Shown: positions 33,780 through 43,862, counted from the stretch's first letter. The stretch is DNA of 64,000 nucleotides from Mycolicibacterium madagascariense (GCF_010729665.1 NZ_AP022610.1:3906001-3970000), one strand, 5' to 3'. Translations and numbers: made by a program. The notes: generated by a model not told the origin, from the letters alone.

Positions 33780-34799
33780 ATGTCCGACTTGAGAATCGCC
33801 GTCCTCGGCGTCGGCATCATGGGCGCCGACCACGTCGCCCGGCTGACGTCCCGCATCTCCGGCGCCAGGGTCACGGTGGTCAACGACTATCTGACGGAGA
33901 AGGCCGATGCGCTCGCCGCCACCATCCCCGGGTGCCGGTCGATCTCGGATCCGCTCGACGCCATCGCCGATCCGGACGTGGACGCCGTCGTGCTCGCCAC
34001 GCCCGGCCCCACGCACGAGAAGCAACTCCTGGCATGCATCGAGAACGACAAGCCGGTGCTGTGCGAGAAGCCGCTCACCACCGACGTCGCGACGTCGCTG
34101 GAGGTGGTCAAGCGCGAAGCCGAGCACCACCGTCGGCTGATCCAGGTGGGTTTCATGCGCCGCTTCGACCGCGAGTACGCCCAACTGAAGGCGCTGCTCG
34201 ACGGTGGAGAGCTGGGCCGGGCACTGGTGCTGCACTGCGCGCACCGCAATCCGGCGGTGCCACAGAGCTTCGACAGCGCCATGGTGGTCCGCGACTCCCT
34301 GGTGCACGAGGTCGACGTCACGCGGTTCCTGTTCGACGAGGAGATCGCGTCGATCCAGATCATCACGCCGTCCGCCAATCCCGGTGCGCCAGAAGGCCTC
34401 GCCGATCCGCAGATCGCCATCATGCGCACGGTGTCGGGACGTCACGTCGACGTGGAACTGTTCGTCACCACCGGCGTGGCCTACGAGGTGCGCACCGAGG
34501 TCGTCGCCGAGAAGGGCAGCGCGATGATCGGGTTGGACGTCAACGTGATTCGCAAGACCGCCGCCGGCACCTGGGGCGGTCAGATCACCCCGGGCTTCCG
34601 CGAGCGGTTCGGGCAGGCCTACGACACCGAGTTCCAGCGCTGGGTGGACGCCGTCGCCAGCGGCTTCAACGTCGACGGTCCGGGAGCGTGGGACGGCTAC
34701 GCCGCGTCGGCGGTGTGCGAGGCGGGCGTGGCCTCGCTGAACGGTGGCGGCCCCGTCGAGGTCGCGATGGTCGCGCGCGACTCGATCCCCGGCGCGTAG
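33780..34799 (+). CDS. iolG: Inositol 2-dehydrogenase (IolG-type Gfo/Idh/MocA oxidoreductase)
   Basis: A 339-residue NAD-dependent dehydrogenase for the first step, myo-inositol to scyllo-inosose. RIAVLGVGIMGADHVARL is the nucleotide-binding turn, LCEKPLTTD holds the catalytic Lys and RDSLVHEVDVTRFLF gives the Asp/His catalytic pair of inositol dehydrogenases. RBS GGAGCACC precedes the ATG at 33780. Within the operon it lies between iolE and an iolH-like gene. The intactness of this copy matters because the cluster 1 paralogue is frameshifted. Confidence 0.92.
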   Translation: MSDLRIAVLGVGIMGADHVARLTSRISGARVTVVNDYLTEKADALAATIPGCRSISDPLDAIADPDVDAVVLATPGPTHEKQLLACIENDKPVLCEKPLTTDVATSLEVVKREAEHHRRLIQVGFMRRFDREYAQLKALLDGGELGRALVLHCAHRNPAVPQSFDSAMVVRDSLVHEVDVTRFLFDEEIASIQIITPSANPGAPEGLADPQIAIMRTVSGRHVDVELFVTTGVAYEVRTEVVAEKGSAMIGLDVNVIRKTAAGTWGGQITPGFRERFGQAYDTEFQRWVDAVASGFNVDGPGAWDGYAASAVCEAGVASLNGGGPVEVAMVARDSIPGA

Positions 34800-34801
34800 C
34801 C

Positions 34802-35677
34802 ATGAAGATCGCGCTGGACCCCACGCCGTTCCATCACGACTACGAGCTGCTCGACTTTCCGCGCCTGGCAGCCGAATTGGGCTATGAGCATCTGCAGCTC
34901 ACGCCGCACCGCGACTTCATCCCGTTCTTCAACCATCCCCGCGCCGACGACGACCTGGTCGCGAAGCTGCGTGCGGCGTGTGCGGACGCCGGCGTCGGCA
35001 TCGCCTCGGTGCTGCCGGTGCAGCGCTGGTCGGGTCCCGACGAGGACGCCCGCGAAGCGGCAGTGCGGAACTGGAAGCGCATCATTCAGATCACCGTCGA
35101 CCTGGGCGTCGATGTGATCAACACCGAGTTCTCCGGGCGGCCCGAACGCGCCGAGGAATCCGAACGCGCGTTCTTCCGGTCCATGGAGGAGCTGCTGCCC
35201 CTCGTCGAGCGCGAAGGCATCGACGTGCGCATCGACCCGCACCCCGACGACTTCGTCGAGGACGGGCTCGAAGCGGTCCGCATCATCCGCGGGCTGAACT
35301 CCCCCAACGTGGGCATGGTCTACGTCGCGTGCCACACCTTCCACATGGGCGGAAACATGACCGAGATCATGCGCGCCGCCGGCGATCGGCTGCGGCTGGT
35401 GCACGTCGCCGACACCATGGATCACCACCGCAGCCACGGCCTGCGCTACATCACCAACCCGCCCGGCAATCCCGTTCGGGTGCACCAGCATCTCAAGATC
35501 GGCGACGGCGACGTCGACTGGGACGAGTTCTTCTCCGGGCTCGCCGAGATCGGGTTCTACGACCGCCCGGACACCGTCATGGTGTCCTCGGTGTTCGCCG
35601 AGGACGAGAACGCGCACGACGTCTCGCGCTACCAGCTCGCCACCATGACCGACTACGTCGCGAAGTACACCGCCTGA
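34802..35677 (+). CDS. iolH: Sugar phosphate isomerase/epimerase (IolH-like)
   Basis: A 291-residue TIM barrel that starts MKIALDPTPFHHDYELLDFP and carries metal-binding residues in VINTEFSG, IDPHPDDFVEDG, VYVACHTFHMGGN and LVHVADTMDHHRSHGLRY. It resembles IolH, a protein of the inositol cluster whose reaction is not settled. The ATG at 34802 comes two bases after the iolG stop. A strong hairpin directly downstream (35686-35743) probably ends or trims the main operon mRNA. Confidence 0.88.
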   Translation: MKIALDPTPFHHDYELLDFPRLAAELGYEHLQLTPHRDFIPFFNHPRADDDLVAKLRAACADAGVGIASVLPVQRWSGPDEDAREAAVRNWKRIIQITVDLGVDVINTEFSGRPERAEESERAFFRSMEELLPLVEREGIDVRIDPHPDDFVEDGLEAVRIIRGLNSPNVGMVYVACHTFHMGGNMTEIMRAAGDRLRLVHVADTMDHHRSHGLRYITNPPGNPVRVHQHLKIGDGDVDWDEFFSGLAEIGFYDRPDTVMVSSVFAEDENAHDVSRYQLATMTDYVAKYTA

Positions 35678-35685
35678 CGAACTCC

Positions 35686-35743
35686 CCGAGACTGCTGGGA
35701 GATGGCCGAATCGGGCCGTGTCGCGATCTCCCAGCAGTCTCGG
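35686..35743. terminator. 18-bp perfect hairpin after iolH; member of a dispersed repeat
   Basis: Left arm CCGAGACTGCTGGGAGAT (35686-35703) is fully complementary to 35726-35743; the loop forms a smaller GGCC/GGCC hairpin. The right arm recurs word for word (21 bases, GATCTCCC to CTCGGCG) at 62819-62839, 27 kb away. No U-tract follows. It separates the iol operon from the next TIM-barrel gene. Confidence 0.7.
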
Positions 35744-35768
35744 CGACGAGGACGAGGACGAGGATCCA

Positions 35769-36614
35769 GTGACACGCCAGTTGATCGCCACCGCGTGGAG
35801 TAGCGCAGGCGACACCTCCCCCATGCGCGCGCCCGCGACGAGCCCGGTGCCCATTGCCGACCGGGTAGCGGCCATTGCGGACGCTGGGTTCGACGGAATG
35901 GGGCTCATCGCCGACGATCTGGTAGCAATACGCGACGACATCGGGTTCGCCGCGCTGCGGGACCTGATCGCCGACGCGGGCCTCGTCCACGTCGAGATCG
36001 AACTGCTCGAGAGGTGGTGGATTCCGCGCGGTGAAGCCGGTCATACCTACGACGTCCGCGACCTCCTCTTCGACGCCGCCGAGGTCCTGAGGCCGGAGAT
36101 GATCAAGATTGGTTCGGAGAACGGCCCACCGACCTCCGACCCGACCGCACTCGCCGGGCCGTTGCACGATCTTGCCGATCAGGCCGTCGACCATGGGACC
36201 AGAGTGGCCATCGAGACGATGCCGTTCTCGGCGATCGCCACCGTGCCCATGGGGGCCGAGATCGTCAGAGCGACCGGTCATCCGGCGGCGGGACTGCTGG
36301 TCGACGCCTGGCACGTCTTTCGGGCCGACACCACGTTGGCCGAGCTGCGCGCCTGCCTGACGCCCGAGATGATCTTTGGTGTCGAGCTCGACGACGCCGC
36401 GGCACACGTCGTGGGAACGCTCTTCGAGGACACCGTGGAAAACCGGTTGCTTTGCGGCGAAGGCAGTTTCGACCTCGTCGGCTTGGTCGCGACGCTACGC
36501 GACGTCGGCTTCGACGGGCCGTGGGGTGTCGAGATCCTCGCGGCGGGATACCGGACGCTGCCGGTGGATCAGGCCCTCACGCTCGCGGCGGAGTCCGCAT
36601 TGACGGTGCTGTAG
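35769..36614 (+). CDS. Sugar phosphate isomerase/epimerase family protein
   Basis: A 281-residue xylose-isomerase-like TIM barrel. Metal or catalytic positions appear in HVEIELLERWW, VAIETMPFSAI, LLVDAWHVFRA and WGVEILAAGYRTLP. The GTG at 35769 is preceded by GAGGACGAGG. It lies after the hairpin that follows iolH, so it may be expressed at a lower level than the operon or separately. Substrate unknown; inosose-like compounds are plausible from context. Confidence 0.85.
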   Translation: MTRQLIATAWSSAGDTSPMRAPATSPVPIADRVAAIADAGFDGMGLIADDLVAIRDDIGFAALRDLIADAGLVHVEIELLERWWIPRGEAGHTYDVRDLLFDAAEVLRPEMIKIGSENGPPTSDPTALAGPLHDLADQAVDHGTRVAIETMPFSAIATVPMGAEIVRATGHPAAGLLVDAWHVFRADTTLAELRACLTPEMIFGVELDDAAAHVVGTLFEDTVENRLLCGEGSFDLVGLVATLRDVGFDGPWGVEILAAGYRTLPVDQALTLAAESALTVL

Positions 36615-36650
36615 CGGCGACGAGGCCCCTGGGCGACCTACGATCGGGGG

Positions 36651-37652
36651 ATGACGTCCATTCCGCCCACTCGCCTGCCGTGCGCCGAGTTGCACCTGCA
36701 CCTGGAGGGCACCCTCGAGCCCGAGACCATCTTCGCCCTGGCCGAACGGAATCGGATCGACCTTGAATATCCGGACGTCGAGACCCTTTCTGCGCAATAC
36801 GAATTCAGCGACCTGCAGTCGTTCCTGAATCTGTACTACGCCAACATGGCCACGTTGCGCACCGCCGTCGACTTCGCCGAGATGACCGACGCCTACCTCG
36901 CGAGGGCCGCGGGCGCCGGCGTCCGGCACGCCGAGGTGTTCCTCGACCCGCAGGCGCACCTGGTCCGCGGTGTCGCGCTGGAGGAGGTCATGGACGGCGT
37001 CTCGACCGCGCTGGGGTCATCGATGGCCACCCATGGAATCAGCAGCGGCCTCATCGTCACGATGCTCCGCGACCACACCGCGCAGTCGGCGATGGACGTG
37101 CTGGAAGCCGTTCTCGCACTGGGCACTCCGATTCTGGGGATCGGACTCGACTCCGCCGAGGTGGGGCATCCGCCGTCCAAGTTCGTTAACGTCTTCGCCC
37201 GAGCGCGCGCCGAGGGCCTGCACGTCGTCGCGCACGCCGGCGAGGAGGGCCCGCCGGCCTACGTCTGGGAGGCACTCGACCTGCTTCAGGTCGAGCGCAT
37301 CGACCATGGGATCCGCTGCCTCGAAGACGATGGACTCGTCGAACGCCTTGTCGCCGAACGCATTCCGCTGACCGTGTGCCCGCTGTCCAACGTCCGCCTC
37401 CGGGTCGTCGACGAGATCGGCGCACACCCCCTGCCCGCCATGCTGGCCAGGGGACTCAACGTCACCGTCAACTCCGACGACCCGGCCTACTTCGGCGGTT
37501 ACCTCGACGACAACCTGACCGCCGTGCGCGACGCCTTCGACCTCGACCCGGCGGTGCTCACCACGCTGGCCCGCAACTCCGTCGACGCCTCCTTCGCCGA
37601 CGACGCCCGCAAGGCCGCCCTGCACGCCGAGATCGCCCGCGCGGCCGGCTAG
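36651..37652 (+). CDS. Adenosine/adenine deaminase family protein
   Basis: A 333-residue zinc hydrolase. It has all the ligands and catalytic residues: His pair in AELHLHLEGT, HAGEE with the third His and catalytic Glu, RIDHGIRCLED with the base His, and NSDDPAYF with the zinc Asp. The SDDPAYFGGYL form is characteristic of the adenine deaminase (Ade/Aah1) branch rather than classical adenosine deaminase. It releases ammonia in purine salvage. Function between adenine and adenosine cannot be settled from sequence alone. Confidence 0.9.
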   Translation: MTSIPPTRLPCAELHLHLEGTLEPETIFALAERNRIDLEYPDVETLSAQYEFSDLQSFLNLYYANMATLRTAVDFAEMTDAYLARAAGAGVRHAEVFLDPQAHLVRGVALEEVMDGVSTALGSSMATHGISSGLIVTMLRDHTAQSAMDVLEAVLALGTPILGIGLDSAEVGHPPSKFVNVFARARAEGLHVVAHAGEEGPPAYVWEALDLLQVERIDHGIRCLEDDGLVERLVAERIPLTVCPLSNVRLRVVDEIGAHPLPAMLARGLNVTVNSDDPAYFGGYLDDNLTAVRDAFDLDPAVLTTLARNSVDASFADDARKAALHAEIARAAG

Positions 37653-37653
37653 G

Positions 37654-39198
37654 TCAGCACGTGGTGCCCACCGCCGGCAGCGTGAGGTCGGTGAGGTAGG
37701 TCGAGGCCGCGCCGTCGACGCAGGTGTTGCCCTGGAAGACCACCGTGTGCTGCGTGCCGTCGAAGGTCAGCAGGCGGCCGCCGAGCTCCTTGGCCAGGTC
37801 GACGCCGGCCTGGTAGGGGGTGGCAGGGTCGTGGGTCGTGGACACCACCAGCACCGGCGGCAGACCGGGCGTCGACGCGACGTGCCTGCTGCCGGTGGGG
37901 GGCACGGGCCAGAACGCGCAGTCGTCGAGCGGGGCGTCACCGGTGAACTGGCCGTAGGCCATGAAGGGCGCGACCTGCCTCAGCTGGCGATCCTCGTCGA
38001 TGACCTTGGCGCGGTCGGTGACGGGCTTCTCGTCGACGCAGTTGATGGCGATCTGGGCGTCGCTGGAGTTCGAGTAGTGGCCGTCCTCGTCGCGGTTGCT
38101 GTAGGCGTCGGCCAGTTTGAGCAGCGTGTCCCCGTGCCCGTGGGACAGTTCGGTCAGCCCGTCGGTGAGGTGCTTCCACAACCCGGGGGTGTAGAGCGCC
38201 ATGATGGTTCCGGTGATCGCGTCGCTGTAGCTCAGCCCGCGGGGATCCTGGGTGATGGCCGGCTTGGCGACCAACGGGTTCACCATCTGGTGGTAGACGT
38301 CGTTGATCTTGGCGGGGTCGGTGCCGAGCGGGCACGAGGCGTCCTTCGCGCAGTCGGCGGCGTAGTCGTTGAACGCCTTTTGAAAACCCGCGGCCTGGTC
38401 GATGTTGGACTGGATCGGGTCAGCGTCCGGATCGACTGCGCCGTCGAGGATCATGGCCCGCACCTTGTCGGGGTAGGCCTCGGCGTAGGCCGAGCCGATC
38501 GCCGTGCCGTAGGAGTAGCCGAGGTAGGTCAGCTTGGCGTCCCCCAGCGCGCCGCGGAGCACGTCGAGGTCCTTTGCGACGTTGACGGTCCCGACGTTGG
38601 CCAGGAATTCCTTGCCCATCTTGTCGACGCAGCGCTGGACGAACTTCTTCTCGGTGTCCTCGATGTGTGCGACGCCCGCGGGGCTGTAGTCGACCTGCGG
38701 GTCGGCGCGCTCCGCGTCCGCCTCGGCGTCGGTGTTGCAGCGCAAGGTGGGCGTCGACGACGCGACGCCGCGCGGATCGAACCCGACCAGATCGAAGCTC
38801 TCGCGGACCTGGCTGGGTAGCGACTCGACGATGCTGACCGCCGCATCGACGCCGGACTCCCCCGGCCCGCCGGGATTGATCACCAGCGAGCCAATCTTCT
38901 TGCCGGTGGCGGGAAATCGGATCAGCGCAAGGTTCGCGGTGCCGTCCTGCGGCTTGGCGTAGTCGATCGGCACCGTGATCTTGCCGCACTGCGCGCCGTC
39001 GGGGAGCTGGCCGGCGTCACCGCCGGCGAGCACGTGGCACGGCTTCCACGAGACGGTCTGATCGGAGAAGTTCTGGGGCGAGGCGACCGACTTGCCCTGC
39101 ACCGTGGTGGCGCATCCGGACCCAGACGCCACGACGACGACCAGCGCGCTGCAGATCGACGTCCATCGGCGGACGGGGCCGCGGGGAAACCAGCTCAT
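37654..39198 (-). CDS. caeA: CaeA/Hip1-type lipoprotein serine hydrolase
   Basis: A 514-residue cell-envelope alpha/beta hydrolase. The N terminus is a lipoprotein signal ending VASGSGC (lipid Cys29). The triad is Ser229 in GYSYGTA, Asp in VVSTTHDPATP and His in DGTQHTVVF; the oxyanion region is SLVINPGGPGESG. Long stretches agree with M. tuberculosis CaeA/Hip1 (Rv2224c), whose catalytic Ser is at nearly the same position and which processes cell-surface proteins such as GroEL2. ATG at 39198 was chosen; one at 39207 is equally possible. It lies away from its M. tuberculosis neighbours. Confidence 0.92.
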   Translation of the reverse strand: MSWFPRGPVRRWTSICSALVVVVASGSGCATTVQGKSVASPQNFSDQTVSWKPCHVLAGGDAGQLPDGAQCGKITVPIDYAKPQDGTANLALIRFPATGKKIGSLVINPGGPGESGVDAAVSIVESLPSQVRESFDLVGFDPRGVASSTPTLRCNTDAEADAERADPQVDYSPAGVAHIEDTEKKFVQRCVDKMGKEFLANVGTVNVAKDLDVLRGALGDAKLTYLGYSYGTAIGSAYAEAYPDKVRAMILDGAVDPDADPIQSNIDQAAGFQKAFNDYAADCAKDASCPLGTDPAKINDVYHQMVNPLVAKPAITQDPRGLSYSDAITGTIMALYTPGLWKHLTDGLTELSHGHGDTLLKLADAYSNRDEDGHYSNSSDAQIAINCVDEKPVTDRAKVIDEDRQLRQVAPFMAYGQFTGDAPLDDCAFWPVPPTGSRHVASTPGLPPVLVVSTTHDPATPYQAGVDLAKELGGRLLTFDGTQHTVVFQGNTCVDGAASTYLTDLTLPAVGTTC

Positions 39199-39284
39199 GA
39201 CCGACATGCTGCCAGGGCTATCTGAGAGGACGGCACATGGACGGCCACACTTGAACGCCGCCAACCCGGGGTACCCCGCCCCAC

Positions 39285-39443
39285 ATGAGCCAGGACTGTG
39301 CGGGCAGCGGACACGAACTTCCCCAGGAACCACCCCCGAACGAGGCCGCCACCTGTCCGGAGTGCGGTCGGGAGGTCAGGGTCGACGTCGCGGAGGCCGA
39401 CGACGGTCAGCGCGTCACCGTCGAACGCCACCAAGCCGTCTGA
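39285..39443 (+). CDS. Small zinc-ribbon-like protein
   Basis: A 52-residue protein starting MSQDCAGSGHELPQEPP. It contains one clear CPECG knuckle (CPECGREV) and an earlier CAGSGH that could give the second pair of ligands, so a small zinc ribbon is likely. The rest is acidic (VDVAEADDGQRVTVERHQAV). It lies between the divergent caeA and the GT2-GtrA gene. Codon bias is mycobacterial. No function is known. Confidence 0.6.
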   Translation: MSQDCAGSGHELPQEPPPNEAATCPECGREVRVDVAEADDGQRVTVERHQAV

Positions 39444-39462
39444 GTCCTTCGGCGCGCCGGGG

Positions 39463-40728
39463 TCAGCGCGACCGGCGGGGCGCGAAGACCCAGGCGCGGA
39501 GCAGGACGAACCGGATCAGGGTCGAGGCGAGGTTCGCGGCGATCAGCATGACGACCTCGACCGCCCGGGCGGGTGACGCGACCATCGCGTGCAGGGCGTC
39601 GAGTGACCCGCTGGTGATGGCCAGCGTGATCGCGAAGACGACGAGCCCCTGCAGCTGATGACGACCGGCGTTGGTGCTGCCCCGCACCCCGAAGGTGAAC
39701 CGTCGGTTGGCGGCGGTGTTGGCGACCGCGGTGATCAACAGTGCGGCCAGGTTGGCGCCCTGGGCGCCGAGCCATCCGTGCAGCATGACGAACAGCACCA
39801 AATATGCTGCGGTGCTGGCGATTCCGATGGCACCGAAGCGCAGCACCTGCTGCAGCGAGGACACCTGCGGCGTCGGCGCGGGGACGGCGGGCGCCAACTC
39901 GCCGGCGATCGCGTCGACGGGAATCGCACCGGCGCGCAGGCCCTTGCGCATGCGGGCGACGCCCTTGAGGTCGGCGGTCGCGGTGGCGACGATGTCGACG
40001 CGGCTGTCGGGGTCGTCGATCCAGTCGACGGGAACCTCGTGGATGCGCAGTCCGCTGCGCTCGGCCAGCACCAGCAGCTCGGTGTCGAAGAACCAGCCGG
40101 TGTCGGCCACCCACGGGAGCAGGCGCTGCGCGACGTCGGCCCGGATCGCCTTGAAGCCGCACTGGGCGTCGGAGAAGTGCGCCGACAGCGTCGACTTGAG
40201 GATCAGGTTGTAGCTCCGTGAGATGAATTCGCGCTTGGGGCCGCGCACCACCCGCGAGGACGGGTTCAGCCGGGTGCCGATCGCGACGTCGGAGTGACCG
40301 GAGATGAGCGGCGCCACCAGCGGCCCGAGGGCCGCGAGGTCGGTGGACAGGTCGACGTCCATGTAGGCCAGCACCGGAGAGTCCGACGTCGACCACACCG
40401 CGTTGAGCGCCCGGCCGCGGCCCTTCTGCTCCAACCGGACCGTGCGGACCCCGGGCAGTTCCTCGGCCAGCGCGGCGGCGATGAGCGGGGTGTCGTCGAC
40501 GCTCGCATTGTCGGCGATGGTGATCCGCGCGGAGAACGGGAAGTTCGCCTCGAGGTAGGCGTGCAACCGCCGGACCGAACCGGCGAGTGCGACCTGCTCG
40601 TTGTAGACCGGCACCACGACGTCGAGCACGGGCACGCCGAGCGCCTCGGCGAGCAGTGCGGCGTTGGGCCGGGTGGCGAATCCGGAACGCGTGGGGGTGT
40701 CGATGCGGTCGACCATCGTCTCAGTCAT
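39463..40728 (-). CDS. Glycosyltransferase family 2 with C-terminal GtrA membrane domain
   Basis: A 421-residue fusion. Residues about 30-270 form a GT-A glycosyltransferase of the polyprenol-phosphate type (VLDVVVPVYNEQVAL, ARITIADNASVDDTP, AYMDVDLSTDLAAL with the DXD-type metal site). From about 290 the GtrA-like part has four membrane helices (SSLQQVLRFGAIGIASTAAY, AVANTAANRRFTFG). Such proteins build or flip lipid-linked sugars for the cell envelope. The ATG at 40728 was chosen because upstream codons lose similarity. It is divergent from the enoyl-CoA hydratase gene. Confidence 0.9.
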   Translation of the reverse strand: MTETMVDRIDTPTRSGFATRPNAALLAEALGVPVLDVVVPVYNEQVALAGSVRRLHAYLEANFPFSARITIADNASVDDTPLIAAALAEELPGVRTVRLEQKGRGRALNAVWSTSDSPVLAYMDVDLSTDLAALGPLVAPLISGHSDVAIGTRLNPSSRVVRGPKREFISRSYNLILKSTLSAHFSDAQCGFKAIRADVAQRLLPWVADTGWFFDTELLVLAERSGLRIHEVPVDWIDDPDSRVDIVATATADLKGVARMRKGLRAGAIPVDAIAGELAPAVPAPTPQVSSLQQVLRFGAIGIASTAAYLVLFVMLHGWLGAQGANLAALLITAVANTAANRRFTFGVRGSTNAGRHQLQGLVVFAITLAITSGSLDALHAMVASPARAVEVVMLIAANLASTLIRFVLLRAWVFAPRRSR

Positions 40729-40785
40729 GTCTTCATGGTGGGCTCCGCCCATATGTGGGGAGTTTGTCCTACCTACGAGTGAGCT

Positions 40786-41607
40786 ATGAGTCCTGTCCAT
40801 GACACGCTGGTGGGCGTGCCTAGCGAACCCATCACCGTCACCCGCACCAGGACGCCGGCAGGCGCCGACGTCGCCACCCTGACCTTCGACCACGGACCGC
40901 TCAACCTGTTCGACCAGTCGATGTTCGACGCCTTGACCAGGCACGTCGCCGAGATCGCCGCCGACCCCCCGCGGGCGCTGCTGCTGCGCGCCGAGGGGAA
41001 GGTCAACTCCGGCGGCGTCGACGTCCACCTCTTCCAGGGTCTGACCCCGCAGCAGGGCGCCGACCTGTGGCGCAAGAACTTCGCCGAGATCGTCGACCCG
41101 CTGGAGGCACTGCCCTGTCCGGTGGTGTTCGCGGCGCACGGCCTGACGCTCACCGCGGCGTTCGAGATCGCGCTCGCGTGCGACCTCATCCTGGCCGCGC
41201 CACGCGCGAAGTTCGGGCTCGTCGAGACCGTCGTCGGCCTGACGCCGTCGATGGGCGGACCGCAGCGGCTGGCCGAGCGCGCGGGCTCGGGCCGCGCCCG
41301 CGAACTCGTCATGACCGCGGGCCTCTACGACGCGGCGACGATGCTGGCGTGGGGCGTCGTCAACGAGGTGCACGACGACGTCGATGCGGCGGCCCGCGCG
41401 CTCACCGACCGCCTCGCCGACGGCCCGACGCGCGCGCACGCGGCAACCAAGGCCATCGTCGCGGCGTGGCGTTCGGGCGGGGTCAAGCATGCCGACGAGG
41501 TCACCTCGGAGGTGTCGGGTCCACTGTTCGACACCGACGACCTCAAGGGCGCCGTCGTCAGCTTCCTCGAACAGGGCCCGGGCAACGCGACGTATCAGGG
41601 TCGCTGA
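40786..41607 (+). CDS. Enoyl-CoA hydratase/isomerase (crotonase) family protein
   Basis: A 273-residue crotonase-fold protein. The oxyanion-hole regions GKVNSGGVDVHLFQG and AAHGLTLTAAFEIALACDLILA are recognisable, though the usual GGG loop is GLTLTA here. The catalytic Glu of enoyl hydratases is kept in FGLVETVVGLTPSMGGPQRLAE; the second Glu position is Thr/Pro-like. It may hydrate or isomerise an acyl-CoA with altered specificity. The ATG at 40786 or a GTG at 40816 could be the start. Confidence 0.85.
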   Translation: MSPVHDTLVGVPSEPITVTRTRTPAGADVATLTFDHGPLNLFDQSMFDALTRHVAEIAADPPRALLLRAEGKVNSGGVDVHLFQGLTPQQGADLWRKNFAEIVDPLEALPCPVVFAAHGLTLTAAFEIALACDLILAAPRAKFGLVETVVGLTPSMGGPQRLAERAGSGRARELVMTAGLYDAATMLAWGVVNEVHDDVDAAARALTDRLADGPTRAHAATKAIVAAWRSGGVKHADEVTSEVSGPLFDTDDLKGAVVSFLEQGPGNATYQGR

Positions 41608-41625
41608 TCCCCTGACCCGCCGAGC

Positions 41626-41672
41626 GCACGGTTGTTGACGCGTTTCTCGAGTGCGCGCGTCAACAACCGTGC
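41626..41672. terminator. 17-bp perfect hairpin between convergent genes
   Basis: GCACGGTTGTTGACGCG (41626-41642) is exactly complementary to 41656-41672, with a 13-base loop that contains CTCGAG. No U-tract on either strand. It lies between the ends of the enoyl hydratase (41607) and the glutamine synthetase (41688), so a bidirectional terminator is likely. Confidence 0.7.
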
Positions 41673-41687
41673 AGTCGACGAACCGGG

Positions 41688-43862
41688 TCAGAGGATGTAG
41701 AGCATCTCCTGGTAGGTGGGCAGCGGCCACAGGTCGTCGGCCACCAGGTTCTCCAATGTGTCTGCGGCCCAACGGACGTCGTCCATCAGCGCCAGCAGGC
41801 TCTGCGCGTGCGCGGCCTCCTCGGCGGCACTGTCGCCACCGTGCGCGTCCATCCCCGCCTTGAGCGCGCCCAGTGCGGCGGTCAGGTCGGAGATGGGCTT
41901 GGACACCGTCTGCAGCATCGTGGTGTCGGCCTCGACGCCGGCCGCCTTGAGCGCCGCGACGTTGGCCGCCAACTCCGTCTGGTAGCGGATCGCCGCGGGC
42001 AGGATCACGGTCGAGCCCACCTCCAGCGTCAGCTTCGCCTCGACGTTGACGGTCAGCGCGTACATCTCGTAGCGGACCTCCTCGCGGCTGTGCAGCTCGC
42101 GGGAGTTGAAGACGCCGTACTTCTCGAAGACCTCGATCGCCTCGGGCTTCACCAGCTCGGGGATGGCGTCCAACGTCGTCTTGAGGTTCGGCAGCCCACG
42201 CTCGGCGGCCTCGGTCTGCCAGTTCTCCGAGTAGCCGTCACCGTTGAACACGACGGCGCCGTGCTCGGTGATGATCTCGGTGAGCAGCTTCTGCACGGCC
42301 GTGTCGAACTCCTCGCCGTCGCCGACGGCCTTCTCCAGCCACGTCGCCATGTAGTCCAGCGAGTCCGCCATGATCGTGTTGAGGATGATCATCGGCACGT
42401 TGATGGTCTGGCCAGAGCCCGGCGCGCGGAACTCGAAGCGGTTGCCCGTGAAGGCGAACGGGCTGGTGCGGTTGCGGTCGCCGGGATCGGTCGGCAGCTC
42501 GGGCAGGGTGTCGACGCCAATGATCATGGTGCCCTTGCCCTTCGACGACGTCGCCGCGCCCTTGGCGATCTGCTCGAAGACGTCGGCGAGCTGATCGCCG
42601 AGGAAGATCGAGATGATGGCCGGCGGTGCCTCGTTGGCGCCGAGGCGGTGGTCGTTGGTGGCCGAGGCCACCGAGACCCGCAGCAGTCCGGAGAACTTGT
42701 GCACCGCGCGGATGACGGCCGCGCAGAACACCAGGAACTGGGCGTTCTCGTGTGGGGTGTCGCCCGGCACCAGGAGGCTGCCGAACTGCGAATTGCCGAG
42801 TGAGAAGTTGACGTGCTTGCCCGATCCGTTGACGCCGGCGAACGGCTTCTCGTGGAACAGGCACTCCATGCCGTGCTTCTTGGCGATCGTCTTGAACGTC
42901 GTCATCAGCAGCTGCTGATGGTCGGCGGCGATGTTGGCCCGCTCGAACATCGGGGCGATCTCGAACTGGCCGGGCGCGACCTCGTTGTGGCGCGTCTTGG
43001 CCGGGATGCCGAGCTTGAACAGCTCACGCTCGGTGTCCATCATGAAGCCGAGCACGCGATCGGGGATGGCGCCGAAGTAGTGGTCGTCGAATTCCTGCCC
43101 CTTGGGCGGCTTGGAGCCGAACAGGGTGCGACCGGCGTTGATCAGGTCGGGGCGGGCCAGGAAGAAGTGCCGGTCGACCAGGAAGTACTCCTGCTCGGGG
43201 CCGCAGAACGACACGATGTGGTCGAAGTCCTCGTGTCCGAACAGCTTCAGGATGCGCTCGGCCTGCGCGCCCATGGCCTGCTGGCTGCGCAGCAGCGGGG
43301 TCTTGTAGTCCAGTGCCTCACCGGTCATCGAGACGAAGACCGTCGGGATGCACAGCGTGTTGCCGTTCGGGTTCTCCAGGATGTAGGCCGGGCTGGTGAC
43401 GTCCCAGCCGGTGTAGCCGCGCGCCTCGAAGGTGCTGCGCAACCCGCCCGACGGGAAGCTCGACGCGTCGGGCTCACCCTGCACCAGCGTCTTGCCCGCG
43501 AACTCGGCCAGCGTCTGGCCGTCGCCGACGGGTTCGAGGAAGCTGTCGTGCTTCTCCGCCGTCAGCCCGGTCATGGGATAGAAGACGTGCGCGTAGTGCG
43601 TCGCACCCTTGCTCAACGCCCAGTCCTTCATCGCCGCGGCGACGGAGTCGGCGACCGACGGGTCGAGCTTGACGCCCTTCTCGATCGTGGCGACGACGGA
43701 CTTGTAGACCGACTTCGGCATCCGCAGTCGCATCTCGGCCATGGTGAAGACGTTGGCACCGAAGATCTCACCGGGTTCCTCACCGGGGTCGAAACTCTTC
43801 GGCGGAGGCACGTACGCCTCGACGTTGTTGATCGCCTGTAGACGTACGGCATTTCCGCTCAA
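41688..43862 (-). CDS. Type III glutamine synthetase (GSIII)
   Basis: A 724-residue catalytic glutamine synthetase of the GSIII class. The sequence starts at the TTG (43862) as [20 protein letters not shown], a family-typical N terminus, with GAGGA seven bases upstream. [20 protein letters not shown] contains the ATP-binding glycine-rich motif, and [17 protein letters not shown] text ([18 protein letters not shown]) the glutamate-site block. It makes glutamine from glutamate and ammonia. M. tuberculosis has only GSI and GSI-like genes, so this is an accessory ammonia-assimilating enzyme. It is divergent from fdhF. Confidence 0.95.
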   Translation of the reverse strand: MSGNAVRLQAINNVEAYVPPPKSFDPGEEPGEIFGANVFTMAEMRLRMPKSVYKSVVATIEKGVKLDPSVADSVAAAMKDWALSKGATHYAHVFYPMTGLTAEKHDSFLEPVGDGQTLAEFAGKTLVQGEPDASSFPSGGLRSTFEARGYTGWDVTSPAYILENPNGNTLCIPTVFVSMTGEALDYKTPLLRSQQAMGAQAERILKLFGHEDFDHIVSFCGPEQEYFLVDRHFFLARPDLINAGRTLFGSKPPKGQEFDDHYFGAIPDRVLGFMMDTERELFKLGIPAKTRHNEVAPGQFEIAPMFERANIAADHQQLLMTTFKTIAKKHGMECLFHEKPFAGVNGSGKHVNFSLGNSQFGSLLVPGDTPHENAQFLVFCAAVIRAVHKFSGLLRVSVASATNDHRLGANEAPPAIISIFLGDQLADVFEQIAKGAATSSKGKGTMIIGVDTLPELPTDPGDRNRTSPFAFTGNRFEFRAPGSGQTINVPMIILNTIMADSLDYMATWLEKAVGDGEEFDTAVQKLLTEIITEHGAVVFNGDGYSENWQTEAAERGLPNLKTTLDAIPELVKPEAIEVFEKYGVFNSRELHSREEVRYEMYALTVNVEAKLTLEVGSTVILPAAIRYQTELAANVAALKAAGVEADTTMLQTVSKPISDLTAALGALKAGMDAHGGDSAAEEAAHAQSLLALMDDVRWAADTLENLVADDLWPLPTYQEMLYIL

